Assembly (NCBI GenBank): GCA_035455445.1
Contig: DATIFC010000007.1
Span: 1-8,196 of the forward strand
Source of the DNA: AC-32 sp035455445
Lineage (GTDB): Bacteria > Actinomycetota > Thermoleophilia > Gaiellales > Gaiellaceae
Length of the DNA: 8,196 bases
Reading direction: 5' to 3'
Shown piece after piece: positions 1 to 6,683 of this stretch (positions are counted from its first letter, which is position 1; every line of letters starts with the position of its first letter). Under the pieces are notes generated by a model. It saw nothing but the letters and a program-made list of their open reading frames with translations, was not told the origin of the DNA and made no database searches. Position numbers and translations under genes: made by a program.

Positions 1-334
1 CGGTGCCGGTGCCGCCGCCCTCGCCGGCGGTGACGAACACCATGTCGGCGCCCTTCAGCGCCTCCTTCAACTCGTCGCGGCTCTCCTCGGCGGCCGAGCG
101 CCCGACGGTCGGGTCGGCCCCGGCGCCCAGGCCCCGGGTGACGTCGGCGCCGATCGGCATCTTCACGTCGGCGTCGCACATCAGGAGGGCCTGCGCGTCG
201 GTGTTGATCGCGATGAACTCGCAGCCGCTGAGGCCGGCGTCGACCATCCGGTTGACGGCGTTCGACCCGCCGCCGCCCACGCCCACGACCTTGATCAGGG
301 CCAGGTAGTTCCCGCTTTGATCCCGTACGCTCAA
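1..334 (-). CDS. ftsZ: Cell division protein FtsZ (N-terminal part, runs off the window)
   Basis: FtsZ is the tubulin-like GTPase that polymerises into the cytoplasmic Z-ring and recruits the divisome. The visible ~111 residues are the nucleotide-binding half. They read MSVRDQSGNYLALIKVVGVG and continue into the GGGGSNA loop, NRM, FIAINTDAQAL, GADVTRGLGAGADP and GADMVFVTAGEGGGTGT. The window edge cuts the tubulin signature GGGTGTG, so the rest of the GTPase domain and the C-terminal tail are not seen. I chose the TTG at 334-332. An in-frame TGA lies 12 nt upstream of it (349-347) and a GAGGTG ribosome site sits 8 nt before it, and the resulting N-terminus is as short as usual for FtsZ. The gene follows ftsQ directly with no ftsA between, as in actinobacteria. 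It appears to have its own promoter (384-412). Identity is essentially certain; the start is very likely. Confidence 0.98.
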   Translation of the reverse strand, partial: MSVRDQSGNYLALIKVVGVGGGGSNAVNRMVDAGLSGCEFIAINTDAQALLMCDADVKMPIGADVTRGLGAGADPTVGRSAAEESRDELKEALKGADMVFVTAGEGGGTGT

Positions 335-342
335 CCCGTCTC

Positions 343-348
343 CACCTC
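343..348 (-). promoter_or_regulatory. Shine-Dalgarno site of ftsZ
   Basis: The minus strand reads GAGGTG, a six-base match to the anti-Shine-Dalgarno sequence, followed by 8 nt and then TTG. It decides the ftsZ start, because the only other nearby candidate in frame (ATG at 364-362) is separated from ftsZ by a TGA. That TGA overlaps the first two bases of this site. Confidence 0.8.
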
Positions 349-383
349 AAGCTTTACTGGACATTAGGTCTTCAGCGCTCGGC

Positions 384-412
384 AGGGTACGCCCCGGAAG
401 CGCCCGTGTCAA
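384..412 (-). promoter_or_regulatory. Predicted housekeeping-sigma promoter for ftsZ
   Basis: On the minus strand a perfect TTGACA (412-407) is followed by exactly 17 nt and then TACCCT (389-384), which fits the TANNNT -10 boxes of GC-rich actinobacteria. Transcription would start near 376-378, giving a leader of about 43 nt before the ftsZ TTG. Just upstream of the -35 box lies the perfect 11-nt inverted repeat CGCCGTCGGCG (413-423), a possible operator or simply a weak hairpin. The promoter begins about 20 nt after the ftsQ stop, so it fills the only sizeable non-coding gap in this part of the cluster. Streptomyces also carries ftsZ promoters between ftsQ and ftsZ, which supports the reading by analogy. 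No experiment is available here. Confidence 0.68.
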
Positions 413-433
413 CGCCGTCGGCGCGGCAGAAGC

Positions 434-1252
434 CTAACCCTGAAGTTGAGCGTTGAGGCTTGTGCCCGCAACAGGGCGCTCCGGAACGCTCACGTCGAGG
501 TAGAGGTACCCGCCGTGCTGGAGCAGCACCGGGAGCACCCGTGTGGCAACCGCCAGCTTGAGCGGGACGGCGTGCAGGTCGCCCAGCCGCAGCTCGATCC
601 CCGATCCGAGCAGGAACGTGAGGTCGCGCTCGCGCACCCTGACCATGCGCACACGACCCCCGAAGCCGGCAGTCCGGGCGAGCGCCAGAGCGCGGACGGC
701 GCGCAGGGCGAAACGGTCGGTGATCGCCGCGCCCACCTGAGGATCGTCGGAGTGGGCGAGCCAGATGCGCGGGAGGCCGGCGTGCGTCCTCAGCGGCACC
801 TCTGCGATCGTGCGCGTGCTCGCCGCGACCAGCCAGGCGTTCGGGCCGCGGCGCGCGACCGCGACCGGCTGCTCGGGCCTGACCGTCACGCGCAGGGTGT
901 GCGGGAAGTCGCGGTCGTAGCCGGCCGCCGCGACGTCGGGCAGCTTCGCGAGCCGGCGCGCGACCTCGGCCGAGTCGAGCGAGAGCAGGCTCCGGCCCTC
1001 GAGCGGCGCCAGCGCCGCCCGCACGTGAGCCGCCACGGCCGGGGGCGCACCCTCCACCTCGATCCGCCCGAGGGCGAACATCGGCGTCGAGCGCGCGAGC
1101 AGGTACAGCCCTGCCGCGCCGAGCACGATCGCGAAGCCGACGAGCAGGGACCGCCCCGACGGCAGCAACCGCGCGAGCGGCGAGCGCTCGAGCCCCGGGA
1201 GGTGGACGACGGACGCGCGGGCACGCGCGCGCTGATGACCCTGCTGGGACAC
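434..1252 (-). CDS. ftsQ: Cell division protein FtsQ (DivIB family)
   Basis: FtsQ is a bitopic membrane protein that links early and late divisome components and binds the FtsB/FtsL pair outside the membrane. The 272-residue product has a basic cytoplasmic N-terminus (QRARARA at 7-13) and one membrane segment at about 34-53. A POTRA domain starts at FALGRIEVEG (59-68) and ends near LRVTVRPEQPVAVARR, the usual POTRA exit. A β-rich FtsQ domain follows, with NAWLVAASTRTI and, close to the end, YLDVSVPERPVAG. Position between murB and ftsZ is diagnostic, because sequence conservation in this family is low. The start is the weak point. The GTG at 1252 lies 46 nt after the murB stop and has no good adjacent ribosome site; TAGGAG lies 28 nt upstream, beyond a hairpin. 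I see no alternative ATG, GTG or TTG in frame between the murB stop and 1252. Confidence 0.93.
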   Translation of the reverse strand: MSQQGHQRARARASVVHLPGLERSPLARLLPSGRSLLVGFAIVLGAAGLYLLARSTPMFALGRIEVEGAPPAVAAHVRAALAPLEGRSLLSLDSAEVARRLAKLPDVAAAGYDRDFPHTLRVTVRPEQPVAVARRGPNAWLVAASTRTIAEVPLRTHAGLPRIWLAHSDDPQVGAAITDRFALRAVRALALARTAGFGGRVRMVRVRERDLTFLLGSGIELRLGDLHAVPLKLAVATRVLPVLLQHGGYLYLDVSVPERPVAGTSLNAQLQG

Positions 1253-1263
1253 GACGCGGGTTT

Positions 1264-1286
1264 CGCCGCGGCGGGCGGCGCTCCTA
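1264..1286 (-). promoter_or_regulatory. ftsQ leader: distant Shine-Dalgarno plus spacer hairpin
   Basis: In the murB-ftsQ gap the minus strand has TAGGAG (1286-1281), then a perfect 6-bp stem CGCCGC / GCGGCG with a 5-nt loop (1280-1264), then 11 nt to the GTG start of ftsQ. The linear spacing of 28 nt is too long for normal initiation. With the stem folded the effective spacing is about 11 nt. That the hairpin bridges the gap is inference; the repeat and the purine-rich site are plain in the sequence. Confidence 0.4.
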
Positions 1287-1298
1287 CCGGAAGGCTCG

Positions 1299-2177
1299 TT
1301 ACAGCGGCGGGAGCTCGAGCGGCCCGAGGAGCTCCACCTCGTGCACGAGCTCGACCCCGTACTGCTCGTGTGCGCGCCGGCGGGCCTCGGCCATCAGCGC
1401 GATTGCGTCCTCGGCCCGGGCGCCGTCGGCGTTCTCGATGAAGTTCGCGTGCCGGGGCGAGATCTGCGCGCCGCCGATGCGATGGCCCTTCAGCCCACAG
1501 GCCTCGAGCATCCGCCCCGCGCTCAGCTCGTGCTCGGGGTTCTTGAAGACGCTGCCGAAGGTGCGCTTGTTCGTCGGCTGGGCAGCCTTGCGCAGCGCCT
1601 GCAGCCGCGCGACGTTCGCCTTGATCTGCTCCTCCGGCAGCGGCGAGAGCGTGAACTCCGCCCGGGCGACCACCTGCCCGTGCCGCAGCCCCGAGTGGCG
1701 GTAGCTGAGCCCGAGCTCGGCGGGCGTGAGCCAGCGCGGGCCTTGCTCGTCGACGACGAGCGCGCGGTCGAGGATCGCCGCCCAGTCGCTGCCGTAGGCG
1801 CCCGCGTTCATCCAGACGCCGCCTCCGATCGTCCCCGGGATCGCGCAGGCGAACTCGAAGCCGCCGAGCCCCGCGGCGCGCACGCGGTGCAGGCAGACGG
1901 CGTTGGCCGCGCCGCCGCCCGCGAGCAGGCGCTCGCCCTCGGCCTCGGCCTGCGCCAGCCCGCCGTCGAGCTTCAGGACGAGGCCGTCGAAGCCCTCGTC
2001 CGCAACGAGCAGGTTCGAGCCCAGCCCGATCGTCGCGACCTGCAGGCCGCGCTCGCGAGCCCAGGACAGCGCCTCCTCGACCTCCTCGACCGACTCCGGC
2101 CGCGCGAAGGCCACCGCCGGGCCGCCGGCGCCGAGCGTCGTGTAGCGGGAGAGCGCGACGACCGCCTCGATGTTCAC
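1299..2177 (-). CDS. murB: UDP-N-acetylenolpyruvoylglucosamine reductase MurB
   Basis: MurB is a cytoplasmic FAD enzyme that uses NADPH to reduce UDP-GlcNAc-enolpyruvate to UDP-MurNAc. The 292 residues show the family motifs in order: YTTLGAGGPA (12-21), the FAD-binding GLGSNLL (51-57), IPGTIGGGVWMNAGAYG (113-129) and YRHS with R160 (159-162). Then come GSVFKNP (208-214), whose S209 fits the catalytic proton donor, GLKGHRIGGAQISPRHANFI (228-247), and a C-terminal VHEVELLG whose E280 fits the catalytic Glu. The length and lack of an extra loop suit the compact type II MurB. The GTG start at 2177-2175 overlaps the murC stop as GTGA, so translation is probably coupled. The frame stays open far upstream of this start, but that stretch is only a shadow of murC. 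No separate ribosome site is needed or obvious. Confidence 0.97.
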   Translation of the reverse strand: MNIEAVVALSRYTTLGAGGPAVAFARPESVEEVEEALSWARERGLQVATIGLGSNLLVADEGFDGLVLKLDGGLAQAEAEGERLLAGGGAANAVCLHRVRAAGLGGFEFACAIPGTIGGGVWMNAGAYGSDWAAILDRALVVDEQGPRWLTPAELGLSYRHSGLRHGQVVARAEFTLSPLPEEQIKANVARLQALRKAAQPTNKRTFGSVFKNPEHELSAGRMLEACGLKGHRIGGAQISPRHANFIENADGARAEDAIALMAEARRRAHEQYGVELVHEVELLGPLELPPL

Positions 2178-3388
2178 GCCAGGGCCTCCAGGACGAGCGG
2201 CCCCACCCGCTCGACGTCGCCGGCGCCGATGGTCAGCACGAGATCGCCGCGGCGCGCGCGGCGCGCGAGGAAACGGGCGGCGTCCTCGAGCCCGGGCATC
2301 CAGCCGACGGGCATGCCGGGGCGCTCGGACGCCAGCTCTTCCACCACCAGCATGCCCTCGACGCCGGGAAGCGGATCCTCCCGCGCGGCGTAGACGCTCG
2401 TCACGGCGACCGTGTCCGCGGCCGCGAGCGCCCGGCCGAGCTCGTGCGCGAGGTGGCGCGTGCGTGAGTAGAGGTGCGGCTGGAACGCGACGAGCACGCG
2501 GCCGCCGTTCGCCGTCGCGCGGGCCGCCTCGAGCGTGGCCGCGATCTCCCGCGGGTGGTGGCCGTAGTCGTCGTAGACGCGCACGCCGCCGGCCTCGCCG
2601 CGCAGCTCGAAACGCCTGCCGGCGCCGGTGAACTCCGCGAGCACGGCCTCCGCCTCGGCCCGCTCGACGCCCGCCTGCTCGAGCGCCGCAAGCGCGGTCG
2701 CGGCGTTGCGCCGGTTGTGCTCGCCCTCGACGGCGAGCGGGAACGCGACCGGCTCGAGCTCGTCCCCGCGGACAACCTCGGGAGCAGCCGCGAGCCAGCG
2801 CTCGAACAGGCCGCGCACCTCGGACTCCGAGGTGAAGGTCGCGTGGTGGTCGAGCTCGACGTTCGTCAGCACCGCCACACGCGGCCGCAGGAGCTCGAGC
2901 GAGCGATCGGACTCGTCGCCCTCCGCGACGAGCCAACCCTCACCCGCGCCCGCGTTGCCACCGAGCTGCGGGATCTCACCGCCGATCAGGAACGCCGGGT
3001 CTCGGCCCAGACGCTCGAGCACGAAGGCGATCATCCCGCTGGTCGTCGTCTTGCCGTGGGCGCCGGCGACGACGATCGACGGCCGCAGCTCGACGAGCTC
3101 CGCGAGCAGCTCGGCACGCTTCTTCTTCACGCGCGTGACTCCCAGCTCCGGATTGTCCGGCGCGATCGCGCTGGAGACGATCACCTCCGCCTCCTCCGGC
3201 ACGTTCGCCGCGTCGTGCCCGATCGTGACCGCGATGCCGGCCGCCTCCAGCCGCTCGACGTAGGACGAGCGCGCACGGTCGGAGCCGCCGACCTCGGCCC
3301 CCCACTCCTTCGCGACGAGCGCGAGCGCGCTCATCCCCGCGCCGCCGATCCCGACGAACCAGAGCCGTCTACCCGCGAGCGGCCGCAA
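2174..3388 (-). CDS. murC: UDP-N-acetylmuramate–L-alanine ligase MurC, compact form
   Basis: MurC adds L-Ala to UDP-MurNAc in the cytoplasm, using ATP. Domain 1 starts with the UDP-binding GIGGAGMS (13-20) and GSD (35-37). Domain 2 has the P-loop GAHGKTTT (109-116), EGDESD (156-161), TNVELDHH (175-182) and HNRRNA (224-229). Domain 3 has RRFE (258-261), DDYGHHP (273-279) and FQPHLYSRT (302-310). All key motifs are present, but the protein is only 404 residues, where MurC is usually about 450-490. The shortfall falls between ESEVRGLFERW (~188-198) and the HNRRN motif, where a β-rich part of the central domain normally lies. The frame is continuous with no sign of a frameshift. The TTG start at 3388 lies inside the murG end (20-nt overlap) and has GGAGGAG 10 nt upstream, which supports the choice. 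murB follows with a 4-nt overlap. Confidence 0.97.
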   Translation of the reverse strand: MRPLAGRRLWFVGIGGAGMSALALVAKEWGAEVGGSDRARSSYVERLEAAGIAVTIGHDAANVPEEAEVIVSSAIAPDNPELGVTRVKKKRAELLAELVELRPSIVVAGAHGKTTTSGMIAFVLERLGRDPAFLIGGEIPQLGGNAGAGEGWLVAEGDESDRSLELLRPRVAVLTNVELDHHATFTSESEVRGLFERWLAAAPEVVRGDELEPVAFPLAVEGEHNRRNAATALAALEQAGVERAEAEAVLAEFTGAGRRFELRGEAGGVRVYDDYGHHPREIAATLEAARATANGGRVLVAFQPHLYSRTRHLAHELGRALAAADTVAVTSVYAAREDPLPGVEGMLVVEELASERPGMPVGWMPGLEDAARFLARRARRGDLVLTIGAGDVERVGPLVLEALA

Positions 3389-4445
3389 GCGCCGTCAGCT
3401 CCTCCGCGATCGTCTCGGCCGCGTCCGGCTTCGCCACGCGCCGCATCGCCGTGCTCATCGCCTCGAGCCGGCGCGGATCGTCGAGCAGCGAGCGCACGGT
3501 CTCGGGCACGCGCCCGAGACCGGTCTCCGGGATGAGGATCGCGCCGCCCGCAGCCTGGAAGTAGCGCGCGTTCTTCGTCTGGTGGTCGGCGGTGCCGAAC
3601 GGGTACGGCACGAGCACGGCCGGGATCCCCGCCGCCGCCAGCTCCCAGGTCCCACCGCCCGCGCGCGAGACCGCCAGGTCGACGGCCCCGAGCACGGCCC
3701 CGTAGTCGTCCATGAACGGAAGCAGCCGGTAGTCCTCGCGCGAGACGAGGCCGCGCAGCCGCTCGTGCTCGCGCTCGCCGCTGAGATGGATCACGGCCGG
3801 CCCGGCGGCGCCGAAGGCCTCGACGGCCAGGTCGTTCAGCGCGCGGGCGCCCTGGCTGCCGCCTGCGACGAGCAGGACGGGCCCTTCGCCGGGCAGGTCG
3901 AGCTTGCGGCGCGCCTCCTCGCGGGGGAGCGGCCTCGAGCGGGCCGGGATCGGCCTGCCCGTGACGACGTACTTCGGCGGCTCCCTGCCGGGGATCGGGA
4001 ACGAGAGGAAGACGCGCTTCGCGAAGGGTGCCGCGAGCCGGTTCGCCAGGCCGAGGTGCGCGTCGGCCTCGGTCAGCGCCGTCGGCAACCGCCGGCGCGC
4101 GGCTGCGACCACCATCGGCCCGCCGACGTACCCACCAGCGCCGAGCACGGCGTCGGGCTTCCGCCGCGCGAGGATCCGGTCGCACGCCGCGGGTGCGGCC
4201 AGCGCATGCAGCGCCGCCCGCGCCTGCGCGAGCCCCGGCTGTCGCGGAAGGCCGCTCACGCGGAAGGTGTCCAGCTCGTAGCCGGCTTCAGGGACGAGCC
4301 GCGCCTCGGCGCGCTCCGGCGACCCGGCGAACGTCACCCGTGCTCCGCGCGCCCGCAGCGCGTCGGCGACTGCGAGCGCGGGCAGGACGTGCCCCGCCGT
4401 CCCGCCGGCCGCGATCAGGAACGCTGGCGCTTCTGGCTCCTGCAT
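3369..4445 (-). CDS. murG: Lipid II synthase MurG (GlcNAc transferase)
   Basis: MurG is a GT-B glycosyltransferase on the inner face of the membrane that transfers GlcNAc from UDP-GlcNAc to lipid I, making lipid II. The 358 residues are a normal length. Motifs in order are the glycine loop GGTAGH (14-19), GAGGYVGGP (102-110), VTGRPIP (161-167), GGSQGA (195-200), SRAGGGTWEL (260-269, Glu in place) and DHQTKNA (287-293). An oddity is the segment usually written HEQN-x-x-x-G-x-x-N, which here reads TEADAHLGLANR (125-136), so three of its four leading residues differ. This is the only gene in the window with an ATG start (4445-4443). I see no Shine-Dalgarno sequence before it, and its first 158 nt lie inside the open frame of ftsW. 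The start cannot be much later, because GGTAGH must be kept. Confidence 0.97.
   Translation of the reverse strand: MQEPEAPAFLIAAGGTAGHVLPALAVADALRARGARVTFAGSPERAEARLVPEAGYELDTFRVSGLPRQPGLAQARAALHALAAPAACDRILARRKPDAVLGAGGYVGGPMVVAAARRRLPTALTEADAHLGLANRLAAPFAKRVFLSFPIPGREPPKYVVTGRPIPARSRPLPREEARRKLDLPGEGPVLLVAGGSQGARALNDLAVEAFGAAGPAVIHLSGEREHERLRGLVSREDYRLLPFMDDYGAVLGAVDLAVSRAGGGTWELAAAGIPAVLVPYPFGTADHQTKNARYFQAAGGAILIPETGLGRVPETVRSLLDDPRRLEAMSTAMRRVAKPDAAETIAEELTALAAARG
3399..3405 (-). promoter_or_regulatory. Shine-Dalgarno site of murC inside murG
   Basis: GGAGGAG on the minus strand lies 10 nt before the TTG at 3388 and within the last codons of murG. It is among the strongest ribosome sites in the window. 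It decides the murC start and shows that MurC is initiated independently although the genes overlap. Confidence 0.75.
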
Positions 4446-5517
4446 TGGCCGCGATGTTAAGGAGGATCCCGACTGAGGCGAGCCCGACCACGAGGCTAGA
4501 GCCGCCGTACGAGACGAACGGCAGCGGGATCCCGGTCAGCGGCGCGAGGCCCATCACCGCGGCCAGGTTGATCGCCGCCTGGCCGCAGACAAGCGCCGTC
4601 AGCCCCGCGGCGAGGCGCTTGCCGAAGGGGTCCTTGCAGTCGAGCGCGATCTTCAGGCCGGCGTAGGCGAACGCGAAGTAGGCGGCGATCACGGCGGTTG
4701 CGCCGACGAGGCCGAGCTCCTCGCCGATGATCGCGAAGATCATGTCGGTGTGCGCCTCGGGCAGGTAGTTCGCCTTCTGGACGCTCTGGCCGAGGCCGAC
4801 CCCGAAGATGCCGCCCGAGCCGAGGCCGATCATCGCCTGCACGGTCTGGAAGCCGGCCCCCTGCGCGTCCTGCCAGGGGTTGAGGAAGCTGAACAGGCGC
4901 GCGCGGCGGTACGGCTCGAGCCAGACGGCGAAGAGGCCGAGCGTGGCCACGATCCCTAGGCCCGCGCCGAGGGTCCGGCCCGGCGTCCCAGAGACCAGCA
5001 GGATCGCCGCGAGCATCGCGACGATCGCGATCGCGGTCCCGAGATCCGGCTCGACGAGGATCAGGCCGCAGAAGACGACGGTCAGCAGGCCGATCGGGCG
5101 CCAGAGCTCCGAGAGCGTGCGCGGCGCGCGGCGGCGCGCGAGATAGGACGCGGCCCAGACGGCGAGCGCGAGCTTCGCCAGCTCGGAGGGCTGGAAGGCG
5201 GCGGGCCCGAACGAGATCCAGCGGCGCGCGCCGTTGGCGGCCTGCCCCAGCACGAGCACGGCCAGCAGCAGGCCGATGCTCGTCACGACGAGCGCGGGCG
5301 CCAGCGCGCGCAGGGCGCGGAAGTCGACGCGCGAGAGGACGACGAGCAGCACGAGCCCGAGGAACGCGTAGACCGCCTGCCGCTTGAGGTAGTAGGCGGG
5401 GTCGCCGTTCGCCAGCGCGGCCGACGCCGAGGTGGCGCTGTACACCATCACGAGGCCGAAGGCGACCAGCCCCAGCGTCACGAGGATGAGCACGCTCGAT
5501 TCGAGGCCCCGCCTCAC
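4288..5517 (-). CDS. ftsW: Septal SEDS peptidoglycan polymerase FtsW, with tail overlapping murG
   Basis: FtsW is a multi-pass SEDS glycosyltransferase that polymerises lipid II at the septum with a partner class B PBP. Hydrophobic segments run from about residue 8 to 355. SEDS landmarks are NGARRWISFG (95-104), FQPSELAKLA (108-117), EPDLGTA (156-162), FLNPWQD (211-217), LPEAHTDMIFAIIGEELG (252-269, where D258 fits the essential Asp) and PLPFVSYGGSS (331-341). The family core ends at GILLNIAAN (~358). The remaining ~50 residues are Arg/Ala/Gly-rich and are encoded out of frame over the start of murG. The GTG start at 5517 overlaps the murD stop as GTGA; an AGGAGG lies 20 nt upstream, too far for normal use, so coupling is likely. 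Position beside murD and murG favours FtsW over RodA. Confidence 0.95.
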   Translation of the reverse strand: MRRGLESSVLILVTLGLVAFGLVMVYSATSASAALANGDPAYYLKRQAVYAFLGLVLLVVLSRVDFRALRALAPALVVTSIGLLLAVLVLGQAANGARRWISFGPAAFQPSELAKLALAVWAASYLARRRAPRTLSELWRPIGLLTVVFCGLILVEPDLGTAIAIVAMLAAILLVSGTPGRTLGAGLGIVATLGLFAVWLEPYRRARLFSFLNPWQDAQGAGFQTVQAMIGLGSGGIFGVGLGQSVQKANYLPEAHTDMIFAIIGEELGLVGATAVIAAYFAFAYAGLKIALDCKDPFGKRLAAGLTALVCGQAAINLAAVMGLAPLTGIPLPFVSYGGSSLVVGLASVGILLNIAANAGARSASVPDRGRRDGGARPARARSRRRAAGARSTGDVRRVAGARRGAARP

Positions 5518-6683
5518 CCCGTCAGGTTCTGCACCAGCCTCCTGAACTCCTCGCCGCGCTCCTCGAAGTCGCGGTACTGGTCGTAGCTCGCGCAGGCCGG
5601 AGAGAGGAGGACGACGTCGCCGGGCCGCGCCTCGACGTGGGCCAGCGCGGTCGCGAGGTCGCCGTCGTCGTAGGCCCGCGGGATGGCCGCCGCGAGCTCG
5701 CCAGCGGTCTCGCCGATCAGGTGGACGCTGCGGACGTTCGGCCCGATCGCCGCCGCGAGCGGCGCGAAGTCCTCCCCCTTGCGCGAGCCGCCGAGGATCA
5801 GGTGCACGGGCTCCTCCGCGTAGGCGGCGAGCGCGCGCAGCGCGGCGGCGACGTTCGTCGCCTTGGAGTCGTTCACGTAGCGGACGCCGCCGATCTCGGC
5901 GACGGGCTCGAGGCGGTGCGGGACGCCGGGGAAGGTGCGCAACGCCTCGGCGATCTGCTCGTCCGGGGCGCCGAGCGCGCGGGCTGCCGCGGTCGCGGCC
6001 GCGGCGTTCTCGCGGTTGTGCGCTCCGCGGATCAGCGGCTCCGCGGGCAGCTCGTCGGCCGCCGAGAACTCGATCCCGTCGAGGCCGCTCCCCTGCGGCA
6101 CAACCTTCGTGCGGGCGCGCTCGAAGATCCGCAGCTTCGCGTCGCGGTAGTCCTCGAACGAGCCGTAGCGGTCGAGGTGGTCGGGCTCGAGGTTCAGCAG
6201 CACCGCGACCTCGCAGGCGAGCTCGTGCACGTCCTCGAGCTGGAAGCTCGAGAGCTCGCAGACCACGAGCGCGCCGGGCCCGACCTCGCCGTCGAGATCC
6301 GTCAGCGCCCGGCCGACGTTCCCCGCCGTCGGCGCCTGCAGGATCGCGCCCAGCAGCTCGGTGGTCGTCGTCTTGCCGTTGGTGCCCGTGACACCGACCA
6401 GGCGCGGCTGCAGGAGCCGGTAGCCGAGCTCGACCTCGCTCCAGATCGGCAAGCTGCGTCGCTCGGCCTCGGCGACGAGCGGCGCCTCGCGCGGGATACC
6501 CGGGCTCTTGACCAGCAGCCCGACGCCGTCGAGCAGCGCGAGGTCGCCGTCGTTGCCGAGCGCTCGGTCGGCGGCGACCACGTCCACCCCGCGCCGGTCG
6601 AGCGCGACGGAGGCCGCCTTGCCGGAACGTGCGAGCCCGAGCACGAGCACCCGTTCCGGCACTTCCGTCACGGTGTCCGACAC
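5514..6683 (-). CDS. murD: UDP-N-acetylmuramoylalanine–D-glutamate ligase MurD, compact form
   Basis: MurD adds D-Glu to UDP-MurNAc-L-Ala, using ATP. Landmarks are the N-terminal VLVLGLARSGKA (12-23), KSPGIP (59-64), the P-loop GTNGKTTTT (100-108) and ELSSFQLE (143-150). LNLEPDHLDRYG (163-174) and YRDAK follow, with K183 at the place of the carbamylated Lys, then HNRENA (222-227), FPGVPHRLE (251-259) and VNDSKATN (270-277). At 389 residues it is shorter than the usual ~440-480. The loss falls between RIFERARTKVV (~185-195) and the HNREN motif, as in MurC of this cluster. The longest start is GTG at 6683, but it lies within a palindrome (6672-6684) and has no clear ribosome site. GTG codons at 6671 and 6662 are alternatives, and 6662 would leave a normal short leader before VLVLG. 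The stop overlaps the ftsW start. Confidence 0.96.
   Translation of the reverse strand: MSDTVTEVPERVLVLGLARSGKAASVALDRRGVDVVAADRALGNDGDLALLDGVGLLVKSPGIPREAPLVAEAERRSLPIWSEVELGYRLLQPRLVGVTGTNGKTTTTELLGAILQAPTAGNVGRALTDLDGEVGPGALVVCELSSFQLEDVHELACEVAVLLNLEPDHLDRYGSFEDYRDAKLRIFERARTKVVPQGSGLDGIEFSAADELPAEPLIRGAHNRENAAAATAAARALGAPDEQIAEALRTFPGVPHRLEPVAEIGGVRYVNDSKATNVAAALRALAAYAEEPVHLILGGSRKGEDFAPLAAAIGPNVRSVHLIGETAGELAAAIPRAYDDGDLATALAHVEARPGDVVLLSPACASYDQYRDFEERGEEFRRLVQNLTG

Noticed and set aside
335..433. A missing or degraded ftsA between ftsQ and ftsZ
   Set aside because: The gap is only 99 nt and holds a promoter and leader with no coding remnant. Absence of ftsA here is normal for actinobacteria.
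446..1441. Long plus-strand open frame (331 codons) opposite ftsQ and the end of murB
   Set aside because: It is Arg/Ala/Gly-rich with no recognisable domain and lies antisense to clear genes. Such shadows are expected at this GC content. The same applies to plus-strand frames at 1341-2393, 2474-3535, 3582-4460, 5637-6794 and 6508-7395.
2178..2936. Upstream extension of the murB frame to 545 codons, a possible fusion
   Set aside because: The extension is low-complexity Arg/Ala/Gly sequence antiphase to murC. MurB motifs begin right after the GTG at 2177, which overlaps the murC stop as GTGA.
3331..4185. Minus-strand open frame of 284 codons within murG
   Set aside because: It is a different frame of murG, is Arg-rich and has no motifs; murG itself has every family signature.
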